Assembly: GCA_016287075.1 (NCBI GenBank)
Contig: JAEEVC010000017.1
Coordinates: 1-64,000, forward strand
Reading direction: 5' to 3'
DNA: 64,000 nucleotides
DNA from: Bacteroidales bacterium
GTDB lineage: Bacteria; Bacteroidota; Bacteroidia; Bacteroidales; UBA932
In this document: positions 55,497 to 64,000 of the stretch, piece after piece
How the letters are laid out: every line of letters begins with the position of its first letter
Position numbering within the stretch: position 1 is the stretch's first letter
The notes under the pieces: model-generated
Seen by the model: the letters and a program-made list of their open reading frames with translations, nothing else
The model's database searches: none
Told to the model about the DNA's origin: nothing
Translations under genes and position numbers: made by a program

Positions 55497-58400
55497 TTAG
55501 AAGTCCAGTTTGACGCCGAGTTTGACCGTGCGCATGATCGGGTAGTAGCTCTTGACCAGTTCGGTGCGCTGGGGGTTGCCTTCGAGGAGGCCGGTCCAGG
55601 TGAACAGGTTGTTGCCGGTGAGGGTGATGCTCAGGCCCCGGACGCCGAGGCGGTCCTGGAGCTTCTTGCCGTCGAAGCGGTACGCCAGGTAGAGTTCCTT
55701 GAGGGTGACGTAGTCCGACTTGCGCCAGGACTGCCCCTCGATCATCGTGGTGTAGCCGTTGGTGTTGGCCGAGCCGCCGAGCATCGAATAGACCTTGTCG
55801 TCAAAGCTCAGGGCCGGATGCGCGGCGTTCGGGTTGGCCGGCGTCCAGTAGTCGAGCTGGGCGGCGTGGATGGTCCAGTCCTGCTTGATGAACTCCTTCC
55901 AGAAGGAGCGGTTGTACTCGATGTACTTCCCGTGGGTCCCGTAGAAGAGCATGTTGAAACTGAATCCCTTGTAGCCGAGGGCGAAATTGACGCTGCCCAC
56001 GGCGGGCGGATAGGCGATGCCGGCGATGGCGTGCTGGTCGCGCGAGTTGATGATGCCGTCCGCGCTGTAGTCGAGCATCTTGTAGATGCCGTTGTACAGC
56101 TGGGTGATGGAGCCGAGGGAGTTCGGGTAGCCGTGGATCTCGTCGACGGAGGCGAAGTAGCCGTCGTCGATCTGGTTCATGCCCGTCCGGGCGGCCTTGT
56201 ACGGGGTGCCGGCCCATTTCTGGTACACCGGCGTGCCGACCGGCTCCTCGTAGTTGAGGATGCGGTTCTCATTCAGGCCCAGCATGGCGCCGGCCTCGTA
56301 GTAGAAGCCCCGGGCGGTGGTCGCGCGGTATTTGAGCTCGATGTCGATGCCGTGCTTCTTCATGCTGCCGGAGTTGACGTCCTTCGAGGTGATGCCGATG
56401 AGCGGGGACTCGGTCGGCGTGACGAGCATGTCGGTGCGCAGTTCGTCGAACAGGTCCACGTTGAGGGTCAGCCTGTCCTTGAACCAGCCCATCTCGACGC
56501 CGATGTCGCGCTTGCGGGCGGTCTCCCACCGGGCGGTTTCATTGGCGGCCTTGTCCTCGATGATGAGCCCGTTGGACTTGGAGAAGGAGGAGTAGTACAG
56601 CCAGTTGGCGCTGGCGCTGTCCGAGCCGACGAGGCCGTCGGAGTAGCGGAGCTTCATCGTGCTCCACCAGGGCATGGCCTGTTTCCAGAATTTTTCCTTG
56701 GAGACGACATAGCCGACGGCGGCGGAGGGGAAGAAACCGTAGCGGTTCTTCGACGAGAACTGCTCGCTGCCCGTGTAGCCCATGTTCGCCTCGAAGAGGT
56801 ATTTCCCCTTATAATCATAGGTGATGCGGCTGACGAAGGCCTGGTTGCGGTGGGGGAAGGAGGCGCCGGAGAGCTTCTCGCGCTGGTTCATCAGGGCGAG
56901 GGCGGTGACGTTGTGCTTCTTGTTGAACTTGCGCGCATAGTTCAGCGCGGCCTCCCAGTAGAAGACAAGGGTGATGCTGCGCGGGGTGTTGTCCTGGGCG
57001 ACGGAGTATGGAGGCTGGACATAGACGTCGTTGCCCTTTTCCGTGGAGCTCCAGGGGTTCTCCCCGTCATGCCGGTCGAAGACCTCCCAGTCGATGCGAT
57101 AGACGGGCCTTGTCTGCGTGCCCCGCTCGGAGTAGCGGGAGAAAACCGAGGTGAGGGAGACCAACCCCTTGAGCGACAGGCCCTTCGTGATGAAGTCCAG
57201 CTTCTGGTTGAGCTGGAGGTCCGTGTTGAGGCGGTTCGTCGTGGTCTGGAGGAAGTTGCCGCGGGCGAGGGTCGTGTAGGGGTTCTCCGTGTAGGCAGTG
57301 CCGATCTGGGCGAGCCGGTCCTCCGAGATGCCGGGATAGTCCGTGTCGGGGATCCGGAGGAGGGTTTCGGCCGGGTAGTAGGCCGGGAACATCATCGGCG
57401 AGGCCATGTACATCTGCGTGAAGAGGGTGGAGACGGTGGTCGAGGAGTCCGGGTCGCCCGGGCGCTGGACGATTTCCGTCGTGCCGCCGACCTTCAGCGA
57501 GAGGGTGGTGGTCTTGGTCAGGTCGAAATCGAGGTTCGTGCGGTAGTTGATCTTGTGGTACTGGAAGGAGGTGTTCTCCCAGTCGTTGATCCGCTTGACG
57601 ATGGAGCCGTCGTTGGTGTAGCCGACCGACACATAGTAGCGGACCTTCTCGGAGCCGCCGCTGAGGCTGTAGTCGGCATTGAACGTCTGCGAGAAGTCCT
57701 TGAGCAGCAGCTGGTACCAGTTGTTGTTCGGATAGCGGACCGGGTCGGTGCCGTCGCGGTAGGCGGCAAGGACCTCCGGCGACAGGACGGAGCCGAAGGA
57801 CTGGTCGTTCATGTAGGCGACGTTCATCAGCTCGCCGATGGTCCCGGACGGGACGAAGACCGGCAGTTCCTGGGGCGTGTTGATACCGTACTGGACATTG
57901 AGGTCCATCTTCGGCTTGCCCTTGAGGCCGCTCTTGGTCGTCACGAGGATGACGCCGTTCGCGCCCTTGGCGCCGAAGACGGCGGTCGCGGAGGCGTCTT
58001 TCAGGACGGAGATCGTCTTGACCTCGTTCGGGTTGAGCTGGCTGAAGGAACGCTCGATGCCATCCACCATCACCAGCGGCGCGGAACCGTTCCAGGACGA
58101 GATGCCGCGGACGAAGATCTCTGCGTCGTTGTTGCCCGGGGTACCGCTGTTCTGGAAGGTGAGGACGCCCGCCAGCTTACCGGCGAGGGCGTTGGTGATA
58201 TTGGTCGTACCGGAGTTCACGAGGGCTTCGGAGCTGACCTGGGAAATGGAGCCGACGATGGATTCCTTCTTCTGGGTGCCGTAGCCGACGACGACCACGT
58301 CGTCCAGCATTTCGGCATCCTCCTCGAGGGTGACCAGCCAGGTCATGGCCTTGCCGATCCGCTGTTCGGCGCTCTGGTAGCCGATGCAGGAGACCTGGAG

Positions 58401-58622
58401 GACGGATCCGGCCGGGACGGTGATCGTGAAGTTGCCCTTGGCGTCGGTCACGGTGCCGCCGAGTTTCGCGTTGTCCTTGACCATCACGGTCGCGCCGGGA
58501 ACCGGCTGGCTGTCAACGTCCAGGACGCTGCCCCGGACGGTGACCCGTTCCTGGGCGGCGGCCGGACCCGCCGCGAGGAGGGCGGCGGCGAGCAGCGTTG
58601 CGATAGTTCTTATAGGGTTCAT
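55497..58622 (-). CDS. SusC/RagA-family TonB-linked outer-membrane transporter (first pair)
   Basis: A 1041-residue canonical SusC. Signal peptide to about AAAQE; carboxypeptidase-D-like domain with VLDVDSQPVPGATVMVKDN and GTVTDAKGNFTI; TonB-box region DDVVVVGYGTQKKESIVGSIS; plug with ALAGKLAGVLTFQNSG, IFVRGISSWNGSAPLVMVDGI and DASATAVFGAKGANGVILVTTK. The barrel ends ...TVKLGVKLDF. It imports oligosaccharides with the SusD encoded next. Confidence 0.96.
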   Translation of the reverse strand: MNPIRTIATLLAAALLAAGPAAAQERVTVRGSVLDVDSQPVPGATVMVKDNAKLGGTVTDAKGNFTITVPAGSVLQVSCIGYQSAEQRIGKAMTWLVTLEEDAEMLDDVVVVGYGTQKKESIVGSISQVSSEALVNSGTTNITNALAGKLAGVLTFQNSGTPGNNDAEIFVRGISSWNGSAPLVMVDGIERSFSQLNPNEVKTISVLKDASATAVFGAKGANGVILVTTKSGLKGKPKMDLNVQYGINTPQELPVFVPSGTIGELMNVAYMNDQSFGSVLSPEVLAAYRDGTDPVRYPNNNWYQLLLKDFSQTFNADYSLSGGSEKVRYYVSVGYTNDGSIVKRINDWENTSFQYHKINYRTNLDFDLTKTTTLSLKVGGTTEIVQRPGDPDSSTTVSTLFTQMYMASPMMFPAYYPAETLLRIPDTDYPGISEDRLAQIGTAYTENPYTTLARGNFLQTTTNRLNTDLQLNQKLDFITKGLSLKGLVSLTSVFSRYSERGTQTRPVYRIDWEVFDRHDGENPWSSTEKGNDVYVQPPYSVAQDNTPRSITLVFYWEAALNYARKFNKKHNVTALALMNQREKLSGASFPHRNQAFVSRITYDYKGKYLFEANMGYTGSEQFSSKNRYGFFPSAAVGYVVSKEKFWKQAMPWWSTMKLRYSDGLVGSDSASANWLYYSSFSKSNGLIIEDKAANETARWETARKRDIGVEMGWFKDRLTLNVDLFDELRTDMLVTPTESPLIGITSKDVNSGSMKKHGIDIELKYRATTARGFYYEAGAMLGLNENRILNYEEPVGTPVYQKWAGTPYKAARTGMNQIDDGYFASVDEIHGYPNSLGSITQLYNGIYKMLDYSADGIINSRDQHAIAGIAYPPAVGSVNFALGYKGFSFNMLFYGTHGKYIEYNRSFWKEFIKQDWTIHAAQLDYWTPANPNAAHPALSFDDKVYSMLGGSANTNGYTTMIEGQSWRKSDYVTLKELYLAYRFDGKKLQDRLGVRGLSITLTGNNLFTWTGLLEGNPQRTELVKSYYPIMRTVKLGVKLDF

Positions 58623-58642
58623 TGCAGGGATGGTTTTCGGGG

Positions 58643-59623
58643 TTAGAGAGCGGGAGCGTCGGTGCAGAACGAGCTGATGGCGCCGCGGATGGCGGGCCAG
58701 CCGCCCGACCAGATGATGCGGTCGAGCATCAGGGTCCGGCCGCGGGCGACGTCGCTCAGGTCGTAGGCGTTATAGATCATCCAGTCGGACCCGTCGGGCA
58801 GGGAAACGACCGTCCCATGGCCCGGGGCGCCGAACTTGGTGCCGGTCCCGACAAGGGTTTCGCCGCCGCTGCCGATGAGCAGGTCGTTCCCCGCCTTGTC
58901 GAAGTAAGGCCCTTCCGGCCGGTCGGCGCGGCCCACGACCGTGACGCAGGTGCTGTTGGCGCCTGCCGTATATGTGCCCATGGACAGGAGCAGGAAGTAT
59001 TTCCCGTCACGCTTGAGCAGGATGGGGGCGTCGAAGGCGTTGGATGCGATTTTCACGGGAGAGCCGTCCGCCGAGAGGCCGTCCGCGGAGAGTTTCTGGA
59101 GGTAGATGCCCTTGGAACGGCCGAATACCAGGTAGTTGGCCCCGTCGTCGGCGAGGAAGGCGGGATCGAGGACGCCGAGGAGGCCGGTGTCCAGCGCCGT
59201 GAGCAGGGCGCCCCGGTCCTTGAACGGGCCGGTCGGGACATCCGCCACGGCGACGCCGATGCCGGAGGCCGCGTCGCTCTTGTACAGGGAATAGTACAGG
59301 ATGTACTTGCCGCCCACGGCCGCAATCTCAGGCGACTGCACCGTGCCGCCGTCGATGAAATCCGGCCGGTTGGCATCGTCGACCGCGCTGCCGGTGGGCT
59401 CCCAGAACGTCAGGTTGTCGGAGGTCGCCATCGGCAGCAGCACTTCGCTCGTCTCCGATGAGAACAGGTAGAAATGCCCGTCGTCCAGCAGGACGGACGG
59501 ATCCTGGACATCGGTCTGCCAGACCGGATTCCGGTAGGAATTCCAGGTGCCGGGATCGATGGTGTCCTTGTGCCCGCAGCCGGTCAGCAGGAGGGGAATG
59601 AGGATCATCCAAGGTTTTCTCAT
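58643..59623 (-). CDS. GH43-like glycoside hydrolase lipoprotein
   Basis: A 326-residue exported lipoprotein (lipobox LLLTGC, Cys 16) with a five-bladed beta-propeller pattern of the GH43 clan. The start at 59623 is 4 bp after the previous stop; ATG 59635 is also in frame. The catalytic base candidate is D41 (VQDPSVLL) and the pKa-modulating acid D153 (LDPAFLAD). At the general-acid position, where GH43 enzymes usually have Glu in an E-(A/G)-P motif, it has Asp198 (FDAPILLKRDG). Specificity (arabinan, xylan or galactan side chains) is not determinable. It lies 20 bp before SusC. Confidence 0.8.
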   Translation of the reverse strand: MRKPWMILIPLLLTGCGHKDTIDPGTWNSYRNPVWQTDVQDPSVLLDDGHFYLFSSETSEVLLPMATSDNLTFWEPTGSAVDDANRPDFIDGGTVQSPEIAAVGGKYILYYSLYKSDAASGIGVAVADVPTGPFKDRGALLTALDTGLLGVLDPAFLADDGANYLVFGRSKGIYLQKLSADGLSADGSPVKIASNAFDAPILLKRDGKYFLLLSMGTYTAGANSTCVTVVGRADRPEGPYFDKAGNDLLIGSGGETLVGTGTKFGAPGHGTVVSLPDGSDWMIYNAYDLSDVARGRTLMLDRIIWSGGWPAIRGAISSFCTDAPAL

Positions 59624-59627
59624 ATTG

Positions 59628-61616
59628 TCAGTCATTGATTTGTATCGGGTTTTGCCATTCAGTCGTCATCGTGTAGGGCATCCGGAAGACCGTGCCTTCC
59701 CGGTTGCAGAAGTAGAGGTTGGACGGGGTGAACTGGTCGGGGTTGCCGTCCGCCCAGAATGCGTAGAAACCGTCCGCGGCGCCGAAGGGGCGGCGGACGT
59801 AGGTATTGTTGTTGGTACTCGCATGCGTGAGGGTCTGCGTGCGTACCCAGGTCTTTCCCCGGTCCTTGCTGCGGAAGCGGACGACCTCGCCGCCGGCGCC
59901 CCAGTACTGGGGACCGGCATCGGTCGGCGCGAGGACGGTCCATTCCTCTCCCTCGATCCAGAGGCTGCCGCTGTCGTAGCAGTGGGTGGATTCGGTGAGT
60001 TTCGTCTGCTCCCATTCCGTGCCGTTCCAGTGCAGGGTGAACCACTCCCGGATTCCGCCTTGGGGACCGGTCAGGTGGTTGTCGCTCGTCAGGTAGAGGA
60101 TGACGGGATTGCCGTCTGCATCGAAGTTCAAGTCCTTGATATAGCAGTTCTTCCCGGCGGTCTGGTAGTCACGGACGAGGGCGTTGTTGAAGCGCTGGGT
60201 CACCGGGACCGTGACGGGCTTTCCGTCCACGGTCGTCCAGGTTTCGCCCCAGTCTTCGGACTGGATGAAATAGATGTTCGTGCGCGTGTCCACATTGCCG
60301 TTGATGTGGCGGTTGAAGGCCGTGCAGAGCTTTGTGCCGCAGATGTTGCTGATCTGGTAGTGGCCGGAATTCTTCTCGGTACCCTCCTTGATGGAGGCGA
60401 GCTGGCGGTGGGCCGTCCAGTTGACCCCGTCGGGGCTGGTCTTCCAGAACAGCTGGCGGGTGCCGTCGTAGCGGGTGAAGAAGAGAAAGAACCCCTTCTC
60501 AGGATGGTACATGACCTGGGGATAGGCCATGATATCGTGGCCGACCTCCTCGAAAGCCGTTATGTCATAGGGATTTACGCTGCGGTAGCGGTAGCCCTCG
60601 CGCTTGTTGCCGCGGCCGGAGACGAAGACCCAGACGTGGCCGTCTTTGTCCAACTGCACGGTCGGGTTGTCATGCGGGTCCTTGACCCCGAGGGCGCCCT
60701 TGTCCATGACCATCCGGGGGCGCTGGAGCCGGCCGGTGGCGTGGTCGTAGCAGCCGATCATGCACTGGAGGTACTTCTGGCCCTCCGACGGCGTGCCGCC
60801 ATAGACGAAGAAGGTCTTTTCGGCTTCGGGGGAATAGACGGCCATCGGGATATGCTTCATCGTATAGGTCCCGAGCCCGCCGGAATACTTGTCGCCATAG
60901 TCGGTGTTGACCTGGCCGAGGGCGAACCAGATGCCCCGGTAGCCGTCGACGACCGGCAGTATCTGCTCCGGGAGCGGTTCGATGCGCTCTCCGGGAAGAA
61001 TCTCTGTCTCTGATGAATAGAAGGTGTCTCCCGTCTCCGGCGAAGGGATATAGACGGAACGGCGCAGCAAGGCCCCGTGGATGCCGGCAATGGAAACCTC
61101 CGTCTCGCTGGCGGGGAAATAGACGCGCTGCTCCTTCCCGTCGGCATCGTCGTAGCGGAACTCTTCCCCGTCCATGGCGGCGGGTATGCTCCGCGACAGC
61201 GTCCCGTGGAAATGGCCGGCGGCCAGCGTATAGCTGTCCAGTTCCCGCGCCTGCAGCGTGGACTCGTAACGCGCACCGTAGACATGCGCGGAAAGGGCCG
61301 GGCCCTTGATGGCGCCATCGGCGGTCAACAGGCTGATACTGCATTCGTTCTCTCCCTCCGGGCGGCCGGAGAGGAAGGCCTCGCCATCCGGCCCGGGAAC
61401 GGGGATTTCCGCCGTGCCTTCCGGGAAGGTGAAGCGGAGGGAGACGGCCGCCTCCGGAAGGCCCTGCCAGCGGCAGAGGATCCGTTCGCGTCCGCCGAAG
61501 AGCGAGAAGCGGGAATCGGCGGGCAGCGACGGCTCCTCCCCTGCACTGACCGGTATCTTGGCCGTGCAGGAGAAGAAGGCCGCCAGGGCTGCGAGGATGA
61601 CCGCGAATCGCCTCAT
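59628..61616 (-). CDS. BNR_4-family lipoprotein, putative polysaccharide-acting enzyme
   Basis: A 662-residue lipoprotein (lipobox about FFSC). Residues about 20-200 form an N-terminal beta domain; residues about 215-662 are a BNR_4-type beta-propeller (DGYRGIWFALGQ, GLGTYTMKHIPMAVY, GVKDPHDNPTVQLDKDGHVWV, then DGNPVILYLTSDNH, DRGKTWVRTQTL, GFYAFWADGN). The family includes sialidase-like proteins and several polysaccharide lyases (PL24/25/27 types), so a lyase or glycan-binding role is plausible. It is closely similar at the C-terminus to the truncated 63522 gene. Confidence 0.82.
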   Translation of the reverse strand: MRRFAVILAALAAFFSCTAKIPVSAGEEPSLPADSRFSLFGGRERILCRWQGLPEAAVSLRFTFPEGTAEIPVPGPDGEAFLSGRPEGENECSISLLTADGAIKGPALSAHVYGARYESTLQARELDSYTLAAGHFHGTLSRSIPAAMDGEEFRYDDADGKEQRVYFPASETEVSIAGIHGALLRRSVYIPSPETGDTFYSSETEILPGERIEPLPEQILPVVDGYRGIWFALGQVNTDYGDKYSGGLGTYTMKHIPMAVYSPEAEKTFFVYGGTPSEGQKYLQCMIGCYDHATGRLQRPRMVMDKGALGVKDPHDNPTVQLDKDGHVWVFVSGRGNKREGYRYRSVNPYDITAFEEVGHDIMAYPQVMYHPEKGFFLFFTRYDGTRQLFWKTSPDGVNWTAHRQLASIKEGTEKNSGHYQISNICGTKLCTAFNRHINGNVDTRTNIYFIQSEDWGETWTTVDGKPVTVPVTQRFNNALVRDYQTAGKNCYIKDLNFDADGNPVILYLTSDNHLTGPQGGIREWFTLHWNGTEWEQTKLTESTHCYDSGSLWIEGEEWTVLAPTDAGPQYWGAGGEVVRFRSKDRGKTWVRTQTLTHASTNNNTYVRRPFGAADGFYAFWADGNPDQFTPSNLYFCNREGTVFRMPYTMTTEWQNPIQIND

Positions 61617-63500
61617 TTATTTGACATAGACGGTTGGACCGCGGAACGGGATACCGTTGATGTCCCCTTCCGTCAGGCGGAGCGTTGCCGCGGACTGGAC
61701 GCCGCCGTACGTCTTGCCGCCGGTACCGATGTTTCCGCAGACGCAGCGGATGCGGAGCAGGATTTCCTGGTGGCTGACATCGGCTTTGACGACATATTTC
61801 CCTTCATAGGAGAAGGCCGTGTTCGCGGTGGTCGCCTTGCTGTTGGCGGGACCGAAGGCGGCGTCGCCGCTGGTGACCTCTTCGGAGAGTCCGGTATCGA
61901 AGGGCTCCCAGGTGCCGCCGATGTTCACCTCGGATATCCAGTAACGCGGGCAGGTGGTGGTGCCGCGGATGCCGTAGTCGAAGTACAGGGTCTGTCCGGC
62001 CCGGATGGATTTGACCGGGATGTGGAGGACCATGGCGTCGTTCGTCCAGATCGGCTTCCAGGCGATGTGGCCTTCCTTCGCGAAGATGAACAGGGCCTTG
62101 TAGCTGTCGCCCAGTTCGTTCTCGCCCTTTTCGTACTGGATGTAGGCGAGGTCGTCCGGGCGGTCCGGGAAGATGATGCCGGAACCGGTCGGACCGCCGT
62201 CGGTGCGGGCGCCGGTCTGGCCGGCGGACGGGTAGGCGGGGCTCCGCTGCATGTTGAAGCCCTGGTTGTCGCAGACCCACACGAGCGGGGTCGAGAGATC
62301 GATGAAGCTGGCGGCGGAGGCGCCGGCGGCCTGGGTGATGGTGATGGTCTGCTTGAGGGTGGCGGAGATGGATATGGTCAGTGTCGCCGTGCGCTCGTCA
62401 CCCGGGTTGGCGGCGGCCGTGACGGTGATGGTGGCGTTGCCGGTGCCGGAGCCCGGGGTCACTGTCAGCCATCTGTCGGAGGCGGCTACGCTCCAGGACG
62501 CATTGGATTCGATGGTGACGGCCGCGTCTCCGCCGCCCTCCGCAAAGGCGAGTGACGTCGGGGAGACCGTGAGGGTCTCGGTGGGCTTCGCTACCTGACG
62601 GACCGTTACTTCCGCTTTGGCGCCGCGGTTCTCGAACACGACGGTGGCGCTGCGGTCTTCGTACTTGTCATTGACCTGGAAGGTGCATTTCACGACGGTT
62701 TCGCCGCTCTCGCCCGCGGTCTTGTCGAGGGTGATCCAGGAAGCGCCGGCCGTGGCGGTCCAGGAGGCGTTGGACTTCACGGTGATGGAAGTGACGTCCG
62801 CACTGCCGTCCGCTGCGACGAGGAGCGAGGCCGGGGTGGCGGAGATTTCCGGGACGAAGCCGTTCTGGACGACCTTGACCGTGACGGGGGCGCTGCCGCC
62901 GAAGGCGAAGGAGACGGTCCCTTCGCGGGCCGCGCCGTCATTGGTGGATTTCGGGATCACCGTAATGGTCGCGCTGCGGTCTTTCCGGCCCTCGCACGGG
63001 GTGACCTCGGCCCAGTCGAGGTTGGCGGTCGTCGCCGTCCAGTCTTTGTTGGAGGCGACGGTAAAGGACTTGCCTTTCGTTTCTTCCGCCTTGAAAGTGA
63101 GTGTGTTGTCCGTGAGGCCCGCGGTCGAGAAGCTCGGGATGACGGTGGCGCCGGCCTGGGTCAGGGAGACGGTCTTCGTGACGGTGCCGGCCTTGACGGT
63201 GAAGCTGCCGCTGCGGGCGGCATCGTCCCGGTTCTCGGCGGCCGTGATGCGGACGGTCTGCGGTCCGTCGCCGGGATTGCCGCGCATCGGATCGATGGTC
63301 AGCCAGTCGAGCCCGTCCTTGCGGATGGACCAGGCGACGTTGGACTCGATGGTGAACGAGGCCCCTTCGGCGGGATTGGCCGGGAAGGCGATGGCCTCCT
63401 GAAGGCCTTGGATATCAACGGATTCCTGTTCTTCCGCCTGGGTTTGTCTGCAGGCGCAGAGAGCCCCTGTCAGGCATATGAGGGCGAGGATTCTTTTCAT
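61617..63500 (-). CDS. BACON-repeat lipoprotein, probable glycan-binding
   Basis: A 627-residue lipoprotein (signal peptide with lipobox-like GALCAC). About four successive BACON-type beta-sandwich repeats (residues 25-395) follow the pattern SNxxWxxxxxxxWLxxxPxxGxxxxxxTVTxxANxxxxxRxATxTIxxG: SNVAWSIRKDGLDWLTIDP, SNASWTATAGASWITLDKT, SNASWSVAASDRWLTVTPG. A unique C-terminal domain (about 400-627) follows, with aromatic residues, that may bind glycan. It is a spacer or binding protein at the cell surface. Its stop is adjacent to the start of the next BNR_4 gene. Confidence 0.85.
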   Translation of the reverse strand: MKRILALICLTGALCACRQTQAEEQESVDIQGLQEAIAFPANPAEGASFTIESNVAWSIRKDGLDWLTIDPMRGNPGDGPQTVRITAAENRDDAARSGSFTVKAGTVTKTVSLTQAGATVIPSFSTAGLTDNTLTFKAEETKGKSFTVASNKDWTATTANLDWAEVTPCEGRKDRSATITVIPKSTNDGAAREGTVSFAFGGSAPVTVKVVQNGFVPEISATPASLLVAADGSADVTSITVKSNASWTATAGASWITLDKTAGESGETVVKCTFQVNDKYEDRSATVVFENRGAKAEVTVRQVAKPTETLTVSPTSLAFAEGGGDAAVTIESNASWSVAASDRWLTVTPGSGTGNATITVTAAANPGDERTATLTISISATLKQTITITQAAGASAASFIDLSTPLVWVCDNQGFNMQRSPAYPSAGQTGARTDGGPTGSGIIFPDRPDDLAYIQYEKGENELGDSYKALFIFAKEGHIAWKPIWTNDAMVLHIPVKSIRAGQTLYFDYGIRGTTTCPRYWISEVNIGGTWEPFDTGLSEEVTSGDAAFGPANSKATTANTAFSYEGKYVVKADVSHQEILLRIRCVCGNIGTGGKTYGGVQSAATLRLTEGDINGIPFRGPTVYVK

Positions 63501-63521
63501 GGGAGGAAGGTATAGGTTGGA

Positions 63522-64000
63522 TTACATTGCTTCGGGATAAGCCCATTCGCCGGACATTTCGGCGGGCATGCGGAAGACCTTGCCTTCCCGGGTGCAGAAG
63601 TACAGGCGGGAAGGGGAGGGCTTTTCGGGGTTGCCGTCCGCCCAGAAGGCGAAGAAGCCGTCGGCGGCGTTCCAGGGGCGGCGGGCATAGCCGTGGTTGC
63701 GGGGGCTGTCGGCGGTGAGGGCGAGGTCGCGGACCCAGGTCCGGCCCTTGTTGCGGCTCACCCAGCGGACGAGTTCGCCGCCGGTGCCCCACAGCTGCGG
63801 ACCGGGATCGGAGGGAATGATGACGGTCCAGACCTTGCCGCCGGTCCAGATGGAGCCGCTGTCGTAGTCGTGGGTCGACCGCGTGAACTGGGTCTCCACC
63901 CATTTCTTGCCGGTCCATCGGAGCGTATGCCATTGACGGATACCTCCTTCCGGTCCGGCGATGTGGTTATCGGCGGTGAGGTAGAGGATGACCGGGTTGC
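63522..64000 (-). CDS. BNR_4-family protein, 5' part outside window
   Basis: The frame is open to the window edge. It matches the C-terminal propeller part of the 59628 product throughout (NPVILYLTADNHIAGPEGG, DYDSGSIWTGGKVWTVI, GYARRPWNAADGFFAFWADGN). It is therefore a tandem paralogue separated by the BACON gene, and the ATG-equivalent start is not visible. It precedes the BACON gene by 21 bp in the transcription direction. Confidence 0.82.
   Translation of the reverse strand, partial: NPVILYLTADNHIAGPEGGIRQWHTLRWTGKKWVETQFTRSTHDYDSGSIWTGGKVWTVIIPSDPGPQLWGTGGELVRWVSRNKGRTWVRDLALTADSPRNHGYARRPWNAADGFFAFWADGNPEKPSPSRLYFCTREGKVFRMPAEMSGEWAYPEAM

Noticed and set aside
53337..58646. 1769-codon plus-strand open frame across the SusC/SusD genes
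   Set aside because: The composition is Val/Gly/Asp/Arg-rich as expected for the complement of these genes, and the minus-strand frames match known families throughout.

Overview
This window looks like a chromosomal segment of a GC-rich member of the Bacteroidales (phylum Bacteroidota). The support is: TAnnTTTG-type -7 promoter elements; two SusC/SusD pairs with BACON and BNR_4 proteins; many fimbrillin-type lipoproteins; a UpxY-like NusG paralogue; the sigma-54 regulator-lptE-secG gene order; and PD-(D/E)XK (Rpn-like) 'transposase' genes. The high GC points to an Alistipes/Rikenellaceae or Cryptobacteroides-like lineage; this is inference, since no rRNA gene is present.

Layout. 1-5.2 kb: the end of a LytS-type sensor kinase with its LytTR regulator, then convergent cysS-xth and an unknown lipoprotein. 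5.3-23.3 kb: a long plus-strand surface locus. It opens with a polyprenyl-phosphate sugar phosphotransferase and a UpxY/NusG-like antiterminator and continues with five fimbrillin-family lipoproteins (one frameshifted), a large Pmp-like beta-helix adhesin, two tandem glycine-rich proteins and three 56-residue proteins of one family. 23.3-26.7 kb: a repeat-rich decaying island with one intact Rpn-like nuclease, a duplicated fragment of it, a second copy that has lost its catalytic core, tandem and inverted repeats and a palindromic element also present at 1.5 kb. 26.7-30.2 kb: a further large fimbrillin-like lipoprotein (minus strand), again preceded by a small ORF of the same type. 30.3-37 kb: an N-domain-less ClpB, secG, a small helical-repeat protein, lptE, a sigma-54 activator and a divergent TPR/OmpA-like lipoprotein. 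37.1-44 kb: a catabolic operon of two tandem FAD oxidoreductases, a Na+/solute symporter, a zinc dehydrogenase and a TlpA-like thioredoxin. 44-46 kb: an AT-richer pair of CsgG/LpoB-like secreted proteins. 46-48 kb: a lipoprotein alpha/beta hydrolase and a LolD-type ABC ATPase, divergently transcribed. 48.1-64 kb: a polysaccharide utilisation locus on the minus strand, transcribed BNR_4 - BACON - BNR_4 - GH43 - SusC - SusD - SusC - SusD - DUF1735-like, running off the window end.

Most notable is the 5.3-23.3 kb locus. It has an initiating glycan transferase and a dedicated antiterminator at the head of a run of fimbrial/adhesin genes, and a recurrent small protein encoded just upstream of a fimbrillin lipoprotein (four of four cases in the window, counting the 30 kb case). 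I do not recognise a described function for that small-protein family. All functional statements rest on reading the sequence and family knowledge; no database search was run.
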